A stretch of 64,000 nucleotides of DNA, taken from contig CAWECP010000012.1 of the NCBI GenBank assembly GCA_963807675.1, forward strand, positions 1,426,001 through 1,490,000, written 5' to 3'. Both the position numbers and the translations under genes were made by a program. Numbering within the stretch: the stretch's first letter is position 1; the number at the start of each line of letters is the position of its first letter. The notes under the pieces are model-generated. The model did no database searches. It was not told the DNA's origin and saw only the letters and a list, made by a program, of their open reading frames with translations. Shown piece after piece: positions 16,959 through 25,710 of this stretch. The stretch is from Bog-473 sp963807675 (GTDB lineage: Bacteria > Actinomycetota > Acidimicrobiia > Acidimicrobiales > RAAP-2).

Positions 16959-17364
16959 CGCATCGGAGTCCAACACGGTGGGCCAAGAGCGAGAAGGCGT
17001 TACTCCCGACGATTGGCCGGTCGTGGAGCAATTGACCTGGTTCATCACGCGTCTCCACGCGGCCCCGTATGCGGCGTCTCGCGACAAATCGCGGACAACA
17101 AAATGGGTAGCCCGGCACTTTGGTCGATACGGGGAAGCAGTCGGACCAGTGACGCCTCTCTTCCCAACTCCTCCGGCCGGTTGGTCGTACGGGGCAAACG
17201 CGTTGCCAATCGGTGGCTTCGCGGTCGATCCTCCCCCAGATGTGACCAATTTTTCTAGCTCTGCCCTCTCGTCCTGCCGATCATTCGATAGGAGTGCGAA
17301 TGCGGGGGCGCTTTCGACGCCCCGGCAGCATGCCCTGGTAACGGCTTGAGCAGGGGGCGGGGTT
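16959..17364. other. Intergenic region, about 405 bp, leader of the PAS-GGDEF gene
   Basis: A 123-codon frame (16978-17349) exists but shows no recognisable protein pattern and was not called. Near the downstream gene GGGGCG (17305-17310) pairs with CGCCCC (17318-17323) over a 7-nt loop. A run of AT-rich sequence near 17245-17260 (CAATTTTTCTAG) could hold a promoter. I found no canonical GEMM c-di-GMP riboswitch core. Confidence 0.4.
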
Positions 17365-18705
17365 GTGTTGGAGAGATCTGAAACGAGAGGGGAGTCCCTT
17401 GGCCTCGTCGGCCGGGAAATGTACGTCGTGCAGATGACACGCGACGTCTCCGGCGTGATCACTTCGGTGGATGACGGAATCGTCGAGTTGCTCGGTTGGC
17501 TCCCCGAACAGTTGGTCGGATCACCCTCTACCAGCTTCATCCACCCCGCTGACCAGTCGGGGGCCGTCGCTGCATGGATGGACATGATTACCTCGCCCGG
17601 CCTGACCGGTATGTGGCGTGGGCGCTACAAGACGGCAGAGGGTTCGTGGAAGTGGGTGGAGACCGAGAATCGAGTCCACGACGGCGACGTCGCAGAGGTC
17701 ATCACCTCCATGCAGGAAGTCAGCCCTGATGAGGCGAGCCTTGAGGAGCAGTTCCAAGCGCGTGAACAGCTTCTCAACCAACTCTCCGATGCACTGCCCG
17801 TCGGCGTCTTTCAAGTCGATCTCGAGGGGCGTATCACCCTGACCAACAAGAGCCTCCACCTGATCGTCGGCATCCCTCCGAAGGATTCCTTCAAAGCTCA
17901 AATGTCAACGGTCGTTCACGAAGATCGAGCACCCCTGGATGCTGCACTGGAGGCTGCCTTTGCGTGCCAATCGGTTGACGGTGTCGAGATACGTCTGAGC
18001 GCACCGACCGGAGAGTCTCCCCCGGTGGCCATGCAAGATCGCGTCTGCCTACTCAGTCTCCGCCCGCTCACAGACGGTTCTGGTGAAGTCAGCGGGGCCG
18101 TGGGGTGTCTCAGTGACGTGACCGATCGTGCGCGTCTCCATGAGGAGCTTGAGATCAAGGCGTCGATTGACGAGTTGACCGCCTGCTTCAACCGAGCAGC
18201 GACCATCGAGCTCGTAGACCGCACGATCAACGCGCGGCACGACGGACTGGGTCGTGCCGTCATCTTCGTCGACATTGACGGTCTGAAAACGGTGAACGAC
18301 CGCTTCGGCCATGCCGCGGGTGACCTACTCATCATCGCCGCCGCCGACCAGATCAAGAGCGCGTTGCGCAGCGGGGACTTTGTCGGTCGCCTCGGCGGCG
18401 ACGAGTTCCTGGTGATCTGCCCGAGGGTTCTCAGCGCGGCGAGGGCCATGGAGATCGCCAAGAGAGTTTCATCCGCCCTGACGACATCGGTGGGGATCGG
18501 CCCGGACTCGGTCGAGCTGAGGGCAAGTGTCGGCGTCGTATGGACCATGGAGGCACTCGACACCGACACCTTGATTGCGCGGGCCGACAACGCAATGTAT
18601 GAATCAAAACGGTTGGGCCAGCATGGCGTCACGCTGTTTGCGGACGCCGCCCTGGAGAGTGGCGCGAGCGGTGCTGGTGCTCCGTGCTTGAAGCCCCGTG
18701 GCTGA
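17365..18705 (+). CDS. PAS-PAS-GGDEF diguanylate cyclase
   Basis: 446 residues, soluble. PAS 1 covers about 20-125 (DDGIVELLGWLPEQLVG, then a PAC-like GSWKWVETENRV), PAS 2 about 135-255 (VGVFQVDLEGRITLTNKSL), and GGDEF about 265-430 with DIDGLKTVNDRFGHAAGD and RLGGDEFLV. An inhibitory I-site RSGD stands five residues before GGDEF, so an active, product-inhibited cyclase is expected. GTG 17365 follows a G-rich GGGGGCGGGG. The stop overlaps the start of the next gene, implying translational coupling. Confidence 0.9.
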   Translation: MLERSETRGESLGLVGREMYVVQMTRDVSGVITSVDDGIVELLGWLPEQLVGSPSTSFIHPADQSGAVAAWMDMITSPGLTGMWRGRYKTAEGSWKWVETENRVHDGDVAEVITSMQEVSPDEASLEEQFQAREQLLNQLSDALPVGVFQVDLEGRITLTNKSLHLIVGIPPKDSFKAQMSTVVHEDRAPLDAALEAAFACQSVDGVEIRLSAPTGESPPVAMQDRVCLLSLRPLTDGSGEVSGAVGCLSDVTDRARLHEELEIKASIDELTACFNRAATIELVDRTINARHDGLGRAVIFVDIDGLKTVNDRFGHAAGDLLIIAAADQIKSALRSGDFVGRLGGDEFLVICPRVLSAARAMEIAKRVSSALTTSVGIGPDSVELRASVGVVWTMEALDTDTLIARADNAMYESKRLGQHGVTLFADAALESGASGAGAPCLKPRG

Positions 18706-21535
18706 GAGGCCCGTTCGTTCGGCGTCGCCTGCTGTGCCACCTCGCCACGTGGTGGTGAGCGCCGGCACCAGCGACCTCGGCTCGAGGCAGGGAGTGCTGA
18801 AGCGGTTGCCTCGGGTCAATCCCGTGGCGCTGGGCTACCTCATCGGCCCTCTTGCCCTCATGGTGATCCTTCTCCTCATGCACTTTGGCTTGGTCGTTCG
18901 TCGGCCTGCCTGGTTGTGGATCGCCGTCTTCGTCCTGGTGCCGACCACGAGCCTGGCGGTCGACTACCTCTGGCGGCGCCGGCCATCGGAAGCGTGGGTC
19001 AACGTTCTCGTTGCCCAGAACGCGGCGGCGGTGACGGTCGTCATCTACCTCACCGGCTGGGGACCCGTTCTGGTGCTGGCCTTTGCGTTTGTGGCTCTTG
19101 AGAACATCTCGCGCGACGGATCTCGCATCTGGCGCGTAACCGCGTTTTGGAGCCTCCTCGGCATCGCAGCCGGTCAGGCCGCCATCGGTGCGGGATGGGC
19201 ACCATCGGTGCTCTCAACCTCACACGCCAACGCGTTGGCCTTCATGGGAGCCTTCATTCTGTTCTTCGTCATACGCATGGCGGGCGCCGTCATGGAGCAA
19301 AAGGAGACATCCGATTCCCACGCCATCCAGAGCGAGGATCGGTTTCGCTCGCTCATCCAGAATTCCTCCGATGTCACGATTGTGGTGAGCGAGGGGATCT
19401 TCACGTATGTGAGTCCGGCCGTCACTCCCATGTTGGGGTTCGAGCCGGGCGAGCTCATGGGCCGGCCCTCCTCCGAATTCATCCATGACGACGACCGAGA
19501 GCGAGTCAGTGCGCGCATCAGGTCGGACACGTCGATCGACTCGGAGGGTGTTGCCGTCCAATTTCGCATACGTGCCAAAGACGGCTCGTTCCGCCTCGTC
19601 GAGGCCGTGGTGGCAGACCAGCGCAACCGTTCCTCCGTGGGAGGGTTTGTGGCCAGTCTGCGGGACATCACGGAACGAACGAAGGCCGTTCGGGATCTCC
19701 AGCGCTCCCAAGAGAGCTTCCGAATCCTCTTCGAACAGCATCCCCACCCCATGTATGTCTATGACCTCGAGACGCTCCGCTTCCTCGAGGTCAACCGCTG
19801 CGCCACGGAGCGCTATGGATACACGCGAGCGGAGTTCCTCTCCATGACGATCGCCGACATCCGACCTGAAGAGGATGCCCGCACTTTGATGAACTACCTG
19901 CGCGTCGAGCGCCCGAGCCTGAACTACGCGGGGATCTGGCGTCATCGAACCAAGTCGGGCGAGATCATCGATGTGGAGATCACCACGCACACTCTTGAGT
20001 TCCGCGGTCGCGGCGGAGGCCTCGTGATGGCCCAAGACGTCACCGAGCGCGTCCGCCTCGAGCAGCAGCTCCGGGATCACGCGTTGCATGACCCTCTGAC
20101 CGGACTACCCAACCGTTCCTTGCTCCTCGACCGGGTCGAGCGCCTGAACGCGCAGGCCAAGCGGTCAGGAAGTGGACTCATGGTGCTGTTCCTCAGTCTC
20201 GACAATCTCAAGCTGGTCAACGACACCTACGGTCATGAAGTCGGCGACGACCTCATCCGTCGCGTCGGGGAACGACTCGTCGAGTCGGTCACCGAGGCCG
20301 ACACGGTGGGCTACGTCGACGGACACGAGTTCGTCGTCTTGGCTGTTCCAGCAATCGGCGCCACGCCACGAACGATGGCCGGTCGGGTTCTTGATCTCGT
20401 CGGGTCCGAGCCATTCGACGTGGACGGGCACAAGTTGAGCGTGGTCCCCAGCGTCGGGATCGTCGTCAGGACCGCAGATGAGGGTGGGGATCTCCTCCAG
20501 AACGCTGCCACGGCTCTGAACCTGGCCAAGGCCGAGGGAGGTAATCGCTACGTCGTGTTCGCCCTAGAGATGCAAACGGCCGTCGATGAGCGGATCCGGC
20601 TGACAAGAGACCTGCGTGAAGCACTCGGCGCCGGGCAGCTGGTGAACTTCTACCAGCCAGTCGTCGGGCTGAAAGATCTGAGAATCGTCGGTGTGGAGGC
20701 CCTGGTCCGCTGGCGCCATCCCACACTCGGGCTAATCCCCCCGGCGCGGTTCATTCCTCTGGCCGAAGAGACAGGCATGATCAGAGGGATCGGAAAGTCC
20801 GTGATTCACCAGGCATGCGAGCAGGCAAGTCAGTGGCACCGCCAACAGAAGGACCTGACGGTCTCCGTCAACGTCAGTGTCTTTCAGCTCCGAACGGACG
20901 AATTCATTTCCGACGTCCGCGACGCACTCGAATTCAGCGGCCTGAACCCCGCACGCTTGGTTCTCGAGGTCACAGAGAGCATATTGATCAATAATCCGGA
21001 GACCGCGCTCAGACGATTGAGAGCACTCAAGGGGCTCGGAGTGCGCCTGGCCATCGACGACTTCGGGACGGGATACTCATCGCTCAGCTACCTGCGGCAA
21101 TTTCCCTTCGACATCTTGAAAATTGACCACTCTTTCATTGGGTCGATGGCTGACTCTCCACAAGCCGCCACAATGGTGCGCACCATGATTGAGCTCGGCC
21201 GGCGCCTGAAGCTCGAGGTCGTCGCCGAGGGTGTGGAGAACGAGCAGCAGCTCGATCTCCTCAGACGACTGCACTGCCACTACGTCCAGGGTTACCGCTT
21301 CTGGCAGCCCATCGATGCCGATGCCATGACCTCGCTATTGAGCGAGTGGCCCCACAGGGGAGCCCTAGAGCCGCAAGGCGGCCCGGCGACGATCTCTCGT
21401 CGAGCAAGGCTCCGAAGATCCTCCAGCGCAGTGGTTACCGCGACGACACCGGAGATCCCGCACACGGTGCCTTCAGCTCCAGGGGAATCAACCGAGCCTC
21501 ATCAGCGCCCGGGAAGGAGCGCCCGGGCGTCCTAG
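18698..21535 (+). CDS. Membrane PAS-PAS-GGDEF(degenerate)-EAL c-di-GMP phosphodiesterase
   Basis: 945 residues; GTG 18698 overlaps the preceding stop by 8 bp. Spans lie between about 40 and 195, then PAS at 205-330 (EGIFTYVSPAVTPMLGFEPG), PAS at 335-450, GGDEF at 455-615 and EAL at 630-880. The GGDEF signature is altered to VDGHEFVVL, so cyclase activity should be lost and this domain may only bind GTP or serve as a lever. EAL is intact: GVEALVRW, NVSVFQL, EVTES, AIDDFGTGYSS, LKIDHSF, VVAEGVEN. A net phosphodiesterase opposing the coupled upstream cyclase is the likely role. A basic 60-residue tail is unexplained. Confidence 0.9.
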   Translation: MAERPVRSASPAVPPRHVVVSAGTSDLGSRQGVLKRLPRVNPVALGYLIGPLALMVILLLMHFGLVVRRPAWLWIAVFVLVPTTSLAVDYLWRRRPSEAWVNVLVAQNAAAVTVVIYLTGWGPVLVLAFAFVALENISRDGSRIWRVTAFWSLLGIAAGQAAIGAGWAPSVLSTSHANALAFMGAFILFFVIRMAGAVMEQKETSDSHAIQSEDRFRSLIQNSSDVTIVVSEGIFTYVSPAVTPMLGFEPGELMGRPSSEFIHDDDRERVSARIRSDTSIDSEGVAVQFRIRAKDGSFRLVEAVVADQRNRSSVGGFVASLRDITERTKAVRDLQRSQESFRILFEQHPHPMYVYDLETLRFLEVNRCATERYGYTRAEFLSMTIADIRPEEDARTLMNYLRVERPSLNYAGIWRHRTKSGEIIDVEITTHTLEFRGRGGGLVMAQDVTERVRLEQQLRDHALHDPLTGLPNRSLLLDRVERLNAQAKRSGSGLMVLFLSLDNLKLVNDTYGHEVGDDLIRRVGERLVESVTEADTVGYVDGHEFVVLAVPAIGATPRTMAGRVLDLVGSEPFDVDGHKLSVVPSVGIVVRTADEGGDLLQNAATALNLAKAEGGNRYVVFALEMQTAVDERIRLTRDLREALGAGQLVNFYQPVVGLKDLRIVGVEALVRWRHPTLGLIPPARFIPLAEETGMIRGIGKSVIHQACEQASQWHRQQKDLTVSVNVSVFQLRTDEFISDVRDALEFSGLNPARLVLEVTESILINNPETALRRLRALKGLGVRLAIDDFGTGYSSLSYLRQFPFDILKIDHSFIGSMADSPQAATMVRTMIELGRRLKLEVVAEGVENEQQLDLLRRLHCHYVQGYRFWQPIDADAMTSLLSEWPHRGALEPQGGPATISRRARLRRSSSAVVTATTPEIPHTVPSAPGESTEPHQRPGRSARAS

Positions 21536-21973
21536 GGGATATGACCGTTGTGCTCCGGCCTCGCGATTGCACCTCCTCCGGCACCCTCGTTCCAGCGCGG
21601 CCGAGAACTGAGCGAGGCGGGCTCCATCGCAAAGGTCGTTCTTGCTGACAGAACGCAAGCTGTGGGGCTGAGGGGGCGCCTTCTCAGCGACGAGCCAGAC
21701 GCGGCCGCTCTCCGTAGTGATGGGCGTGCAGTTGAGTTCAAAGTGGTGGTACAGCGTGGAGTCGTCAGCCTGGGAGAGCTCATCGCCCTGCATCTCGAGA
21801 TCAGGTGCAGTTCGCACCTGGTCCTTCGTTACCGCCACCTGTAGCTCATCGGGACCGATTTGGATTCCGCCCAGCGGCACGAAGGTCAGGTGCCGATGGA
21901 CAAAGCCCTCCTTCACCGTTGCGAACTGTGGCACGTCGGTTTCGACATGGGCGTCTCCGGGGTCATCCGTCAT
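21488..21973 (-). CDS. PRC-barrel-like protein, N-terminally short, with non-homologous tail
   Basis: 161 residues from ATG 21973, which has a G-rich ribosome site (GGGGGGAAGAGGGG). Residues 15-80 match the second half of actinobacterial PRC-barrel proteins: PQFATVKEGF, LTFVPLGG, VAVTKDQVRTAPD, then the GDELSQADDSTLYHHFELN region that usually reads LS-x-E-D-E-x-x-LY-x-H-Y-G. The first PRC strands (a D-G-E-K-I-G-x-V motif) are missing and no upstream frame supplies them. After about residue 95 the sequence looks random and runs into the opposite gene, so this is probably a decaying or truncated copy. Confidence 0.45.
   Translation of the reverse strand: MTDDPGDAHVETDVPQFATVKEGFVHRHLTFVPLGGIQIGPDELQVAVTKDQVRTAPDLEMQGDELSQADDSTLYHHFELNCTPITTESGRVWLVAEKAPPQPHSLRSVSKNDLCDGARLAQFSAALERGCRRRCNREAGAQRSYPLGRPGAPSRALMRLG
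21506..21529 (+). terminator. GC-rich hairpin at the 3' end of the EAL gene
   Basis: CGCCCGGG (21506-21513) pairs with CCCGGGCG (21522-21529) over an 8-nt loop, just inside the stop codon of the c-di-GMP gene. It is probably the operon terminator, shared with the convergent PRC-barrel gene. No T-tract follows. Confidence 0.45.
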
Positions 21974-22473
21974 ATCGGCACCCCTCTTCCCCCCGGAGTC
22001 AGTTTACTGAGCGCGTCTTGACCCCGACCCGGCCTGTAGGGGCCCGCTCGCATGCCGGCCTACCCAAAATCGACCGGTAGCACGGGGAACAATTCGAGTG
22101 ATCTCCGTGCCGAATTGTCTCGCTCCCGTTGAGCGGTCCGGCAGGTCCGGGTGGGCCGGCATCACTGCCATCAGGTCGAGCGTTGGGTACATTTGGTGCC
22201 GAGTGTCACATCGAAAACCCGTTGAGTCAGTCGATCCGGAAGGGCGACCCGGACGCCCCTACCCGTCCTTGAGCCTGCTTCAGACTCATGGCTCTACCTG
22301 GGATGATGCAGCCCACCCTCGCCTGCCGGGCAAGGAATCGTGATCTCGCCGGGCAACGAGCCGGTGGCCAGAAACCGGGGCCGAATAGGAGAGTGCCTCG
22401 AAAAGCGCAATACCGGGGAATCCCCAGAGTTCTCCTCAACGGAGGAATCAAGCAGTACGACGGGGGAGGAACA
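21974..22473. other. Intergenic region, 500 bp, with one inverted repeat
   Basis: No convincing gene. ACAATTCG (22089-22096) and CGAATTGT (22111-22118) form perfect 8-bp arms 14 bp apart, a possible operator. Short open frames here lack protein-like patterns. Confidence 0.4.
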
Positions 22474-22746
22474 ATGACCAACGACCTGAGGGTTGCTGAG
22501 CAGCTAGTCGAGCATTTAATCGCCGAAACAAACCGCAACCACGAAGACGTGTGGCGATACGAGCTGACGAGCCGGGTGGACAACATTGAGGTGGCGTCCG
22601 AGGGGGAGATGCGCACGCTTCGCATCCACCCCTGCTGGCTGCGCTACGTCGTTTCGCAGGGTGACTTCAAATTCTGCGTCGCCGACGAGATCAATGCTTG
22701 GTACCTGTTAGCGCAGCTTGTAGATGAGATGTCGCCCGTGGCCTGA
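22474..22746 (+). CDS. Small hypothetical protein
   Basis: 90 residues (starts MTNDLRVAEQLVEHLIAE). ATG 22474 has an excellent GGGGGAGGA site 4 bp upstream, which is the main support for the gene; the same frame is open further upstream but looks non-coding. An N-terminal amphipathic helix is followed by alternating strands (MRTLRIHPCWLRYVV, FKFCVADEIN) with two cysteines. I do not recognise a family. It is isolated between two gene-free stretches. Confidence 0.55.
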   Translation: MTNDLRVAEQLVEHLIAETNRNHEDVWRYELTSRVDNIEVASEGEMRTLRIHPCWLRYVVSQGDFKFCVADEINAWYLLAQLVDEMSPVA

Positions 22747-23254
22747 AGGGTCCGTTCGGGGGGGCCAGTGTGGCTCTCCTCGAGGCCGGGCCTCCTTGAT
22801 CCAACGGCCCCGCGCTTAATCCGATTGCAGGGGGTCCACGGAACCACAACTCCAGCGACCGGGTGCAAGAGTCGTCCGTGAAGTACCAGTTCGAGACCAT
22901 CCGCCGAGGTTGTCGCTCGTCTTGGTCCTACGAAGTCCCGGTCAAACCGTTGCCGCTCGTGGCATCGTGTTGCACGGTGTCGCAAATGGCCGTTGAAGGT
23001 TGGTGTGCCGGACATTCATTGCGGCAAGCTGAGGAGGGGCGCGACACGATGCAACGCACTTGTTGGGACCGAAAGTTCTCCTCTCCCAAACCATGACGGA
23101 TGCCAAAAGGGCGTGCGCCGGCGCACGATTGCAGGCCCGATCACTTCCGGCGCGAGTGCGGCTGCCTCCTTGGACGACCGACGTCGAGCTGGATGGGCTT
23201 GAGGTCGGCGCGCTCCTTGTGCAGATCCACCCGTATCCAGTGAACGCGGTGACG
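22747..23254. other. Intergenic region, about 508 bp
   Basis: Nothing recognisable. Base composition is lower in GC than neighbouring genes and short frames on both strands show no family pattern. Together with the previous gap this is the least gene-dense part of the window. Confidence 0.4.
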
Positions 23255-24568
23255 TCAGGACGCGGAAGCGAAGGGAAGTTTCTCGTGAACCGCGAGCTCC
23301 GCCATGTCGGCCGCCGCCGTTCCGGCCACCCACCCCGCCATATCCGTGAGCGAGAAGTTCAGCTCTCCCAGCTCGCCGAACAGAGTCCCGACAGCGGCAT
23401 CGAGCTGTTCCTCCCGGCGGGCCAGCACCGGCAGTAGGCGGTTGCCCAAGGCTTCATGGGCCACCACGGTCGCGGCATCGTTGGCTTCACGAAGGCGAGA
23501 ACCGATCCTCCCTGCATAGGCCACGAAGAACGATCGGCGGTACGACGGCTTCCGAGAGCGCCGGCCGGACGCCGGATCGTTCCCGAGAGCCGTGATGCGC
23601 CGCGTCGCCTGCACGAGCAAGGACGTGAAGAGCAGGTCCGTCGCGTCGAGGTCCTCGGGATGCCCGACCAGGGTGGAGTAACCGAATTCCGGATCGACAA
23701 CGGCCCGGCATCGGTTCGCGCTGGCCACGTTGGCCAGCAGGAGCGCCTTTGCCTCGAGATACGGGTCCTCGAGCCATACGCGGCGTGCCTCGACCTGCGG
23801 TGGGTCATCGCCTTCGGCGTCCGCATCCACCATCGTACGATCGATGCAATAGCGGGTCATCAGCTCCTGCGCCTTGGCCATGAAGGCGTCGGCTTCTTCG
23901 GCAAAGTCGCTCGACTCAGCCTTCGACAGCAACCCCCGGATGCGGGTGAACACCCGCTCCTCCTCGTGTGAGCGAACGCTCCTGCTCCTCGATCTGACAC
24001 TGCCGAGATCGGGGAGGACGGGGAGATGCTCGAGGACGGAAAGCGCGGCGATGGCCCCCGAGAGGTCAGCCTTCCAGCTCGAGGATGCGGGGTCGAGTTT
24101 CCGCACGCTCTTCGCCCGCCCAGGCGCGGACACGGGGCCGCCATCGCGGGGTTGTCGGGGCGTCACCTCCGCGAGTGGGCCCGCGACGATGGACGCAGCC
24201 GTAGCTCCGGCCCGACGGCGGACGATACGGACGATCTCATCGGGCACCCAGCCGGAGTCGAGCACTCCCGCGATGTCGCTCTGCAGCAATGAGTCAAGCC
24301 GGCGGGCCACCAGTTCCCGACCGCGCTCAAGGCCGATCCCCTGAGCCAGCGCGTCGATGAGGGATTGCAGCTGTGTGCCATCCCCGAGGCTCTCGCAGCC
24401 GGCGTGCGCCGCCGCCAAGATCCGTCCGTCGGCCATCTCGTCCGTACCGGCCGTACCCCACCAGCCCCGAGCGCCCGGATGGACATCCTGCCCGCTCGCT
24501 CGGTCCCGCTGCTGCTTGCGCCGCTTCGACTGCTTCATGCGGCGGCGCTCTCTGTTCTTGGTCCCCAT
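23255..24568 (-). CDS. DUF2786-domain protein
   Basis: 437 residues from ATG 24568, opening with a very basic segment (RRRMKQSKRRKQQRDRASG). Residues about 205-250 contain the DUF2786 signature: RIRGLLSKAESSDFAEEADA then FMAKAQELMTRYCID. Downstream, VWLEDPYLEAKALLLANVAS and the later RRSFFVAYAGRIGSRLREA helix are also typical of this group. The family is common in actinobacteria and some phages and has no proven role. The basic N-terminus could contact nucleic acid (inference). Convergent with nothing close; 250 bp separate it from vapB. Confidence 0.75.
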   Translation of the reverse strand: MGTKNRERRRMKQSKRRKQQRDRASGQDVHPGARGWWGTAGTDEMADGRILAAAHAGCESLGDGTQLQSLIDALAQGIGLERGRELVARRLDSLLQSDIAGVLDSGWVPDEIVRIVRRRAGATAASIVAGPLAEVTPRQPRDGGPVSAPGRAKSVRKLDPASSSWKADLSGAIAALSVLEHLPVLPDLGSVRSRSRSVRSHEEERVFTRIRGLLSKAESSDFAEEADAFMAKAQELMTRYCIDRTMVDADAEGDDPPQVEARRVWLEDPYLEAKALLLANVASANRCRAVVDPEFGYSTLVGHPEDLDATDLLFTSLLVQATRRITALGNDPASGRRSRKPSYRRSFFVAYAGRIGSRLREANDAATVVAHEALGNRLLPVLARREEQLDAAVGTLFGELGELNFSLTDMAGWVAGTAAADMAELAVHEKLPFASAS

Positions 24569-24818
24569 CAGCAGATAATGCCGGGACGCTGTCTACACGC
24601 GCGGTGGACAGCGCCTGGCCTGGATCGTGGCGCCCAGCCACGGCGCCGAGCCGGTCATCGATTGTCATCTCGACCATGAAAGGGAACGGTCGGGCGATTC
24701 GACGGGAACCGCACGAACGCGGATCGTGCGATCACGGCTCCGGGGCCCACATCGGTGCGTTTACGCGGCGGACCAGGCTCGACTCGATGGGCACGGTGGG
24801 CGATGGTAATCTATTGGT

Positions 24819-25052
24819 ATGCGAGCCACCATTGATAAGGCAGGTAGACTGGTTATTCCGAAACCATTCCGCGACCGACTTGGGTTGGTACCCGGAGAGG
24901 TTGAAGTAGCTGCCGACGGCAATGCGCTGAGGGTCGAACCCCTGGCCAGTGAGGAGTTACAAGAGGAGGACGGGCGTCTGGTTATCGCCGCCGCGGGAGT
25001 TCACATCAATGACGACTCCGTTCGGTCATTTCGTGACTCCGAGCAGAAGTGA
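24819..25052 (+). CDS. vapB: VapB-type antitoxin (AbrB/SpoVT fold)
   Basis: 77 residues. The N-terminus MRATIDKAGRLVIPKPFRDR is a standard AbrB/MazE swapped-hairpin DNA-binding domain; the acidic C-terminal part (EELQEEDG onward) would wrap the toxin. ATG 24819 lies 6 bp after TAATCT (24807-24812), a probable -10, so the mRNA is probably leaderless. The stop overlaps the toxin start (GTGA), the usual coupling. By analogy, the complex should repress its own promoter. Confidence 0.85.
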   Translation: MRATIDKAGRLVIPKPFRDRLGLVPGEVEVAADGNALRVEPLASEELQEEDGRLVIAAAGVHINDDSVRSFRDSEQK

Positions 25053-25465
25053 CCTCGCGAGTCCTGTTGGTTGACACCAGCGTCGCCGTTGCCCTGACTG
25101 TCACCGATCACGAACACCACTCCGCGACGGTCAACGCAATCGGTCGTCGCCCACTCGGGCTTTCGGGACACGCTGCTTTTGAGACCTTCTCGGTCCTTAC
25201 TCGCTTGCCCCCGCCGATTCGTCGCACGCCAGGTACCGTCCTCCACCTTCTCAGCCGAAACTTTCCTGAGTCGCGCTTTCTCAGCGCACAGGCGGCAGGA
25301 GATCTGCTGGATCGATTGAACCAAACTGGAATTGCAGGGGGCGCGGTGTACGACGCGCTTGTGGCATCCGCCTCCCTTGAACATCAGCTTCCTCTGGCCA
25401 CTCGTGATCGACGTGCCATAGAGACCTACCGCGCACTCGGTGTCGAACTCGAGATACTGGTCTGA
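25049..25465 (+). CDS. vapC: VapC-type toxin (PIN-domain ribonuclease)
   Basis: 138 residues. PIN-domain acids are visible: LLVDTSVAVAL (Asp9), HAAFETFSVL (Glu near 45), GGAVYDALVA (Asp near 111) and LATRDRRAIETY (Asp near 127). VapC enzymes cleave specific RNAs, often tRNAs or rRNA. A tRNA-Lys gene lies 90 bp downstream, which may be a coincidence. GTG 25049 overlaps vapB by 4 bp. Both genes look intact; codon use is less GC-rich than neighbours, consistent with horizontal arrival. Confidence 0.87.
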   Translation: MTSRVLLVDTSVAVALTVTDHEHHSATVNAIGRRPLGLSGHAAFETFSVLTRLPPPIRRTPGTVLHLLSRNFPESRFLSAQAAGDLLDRLNQTGIAGGAVYDALVASASLEHQLPLATRDRRAIETYRALGVELEILV

Positions 25466-25554
25466 TCAGCTGGCTGGGTCTGCCCAACCACTGCCGAGCA
25501 GAGAACGAACGCTGCTTTGCGGTGGGTGGCCCTTTGGCAATGCGGTGGGCAATG

Positions 25555-25630
25555 TGGTGGGCCGCCCGGGTCTCGATCCCGGCACCTTGGGATTAAAAGT
25601 CCCCTGCTCTTCCGGATGAGCTAGCGGCCC
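25555..25630 (-). tRNA. tRNA-Lys(TTT)
   Basis: The reverse strand folds into a standard tRNA: acceptor GGGCCGC/GCGGCCC, D-arm TAGCTC...GAGCA, anticodon stem GGGGA/TCCCA-type around loop CTTTTAA (anticodon TTT, U33 present), T-arm CCGGG-ATCGAGA-CCCGG, and an encoded CCA at the 3' end. 76 nt. Confidence 0.95.
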
Positions 25631-25710
25631 CGGGTGCAACATAATGGAGTCGCCAGCCCATGCCGTGCGGGTGGCGGGGCATACCCGCAGGGGGCACGGA
25701 TGTCCTTCAA

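Noticed and set aside
16978..17349. 123-codon plus-strand frame between two c-di-GMP genes
   Set aside because: No ribosome site, no family pattern and low-complexity composition; left as intergenic.
17100..17364. Possible c-di-GMP (GEMM-I) riboswitch in the leader of the PAS-GGDEF gene
   Set aside because: A GGGGCAAAC string is present but the conserved CGCAAAGCC and tetraloop receptor parts are absent.
22098..22343. Short open frame in the gene-poor region
   Set aside because: No ribosome site or recognisable protein pattern.
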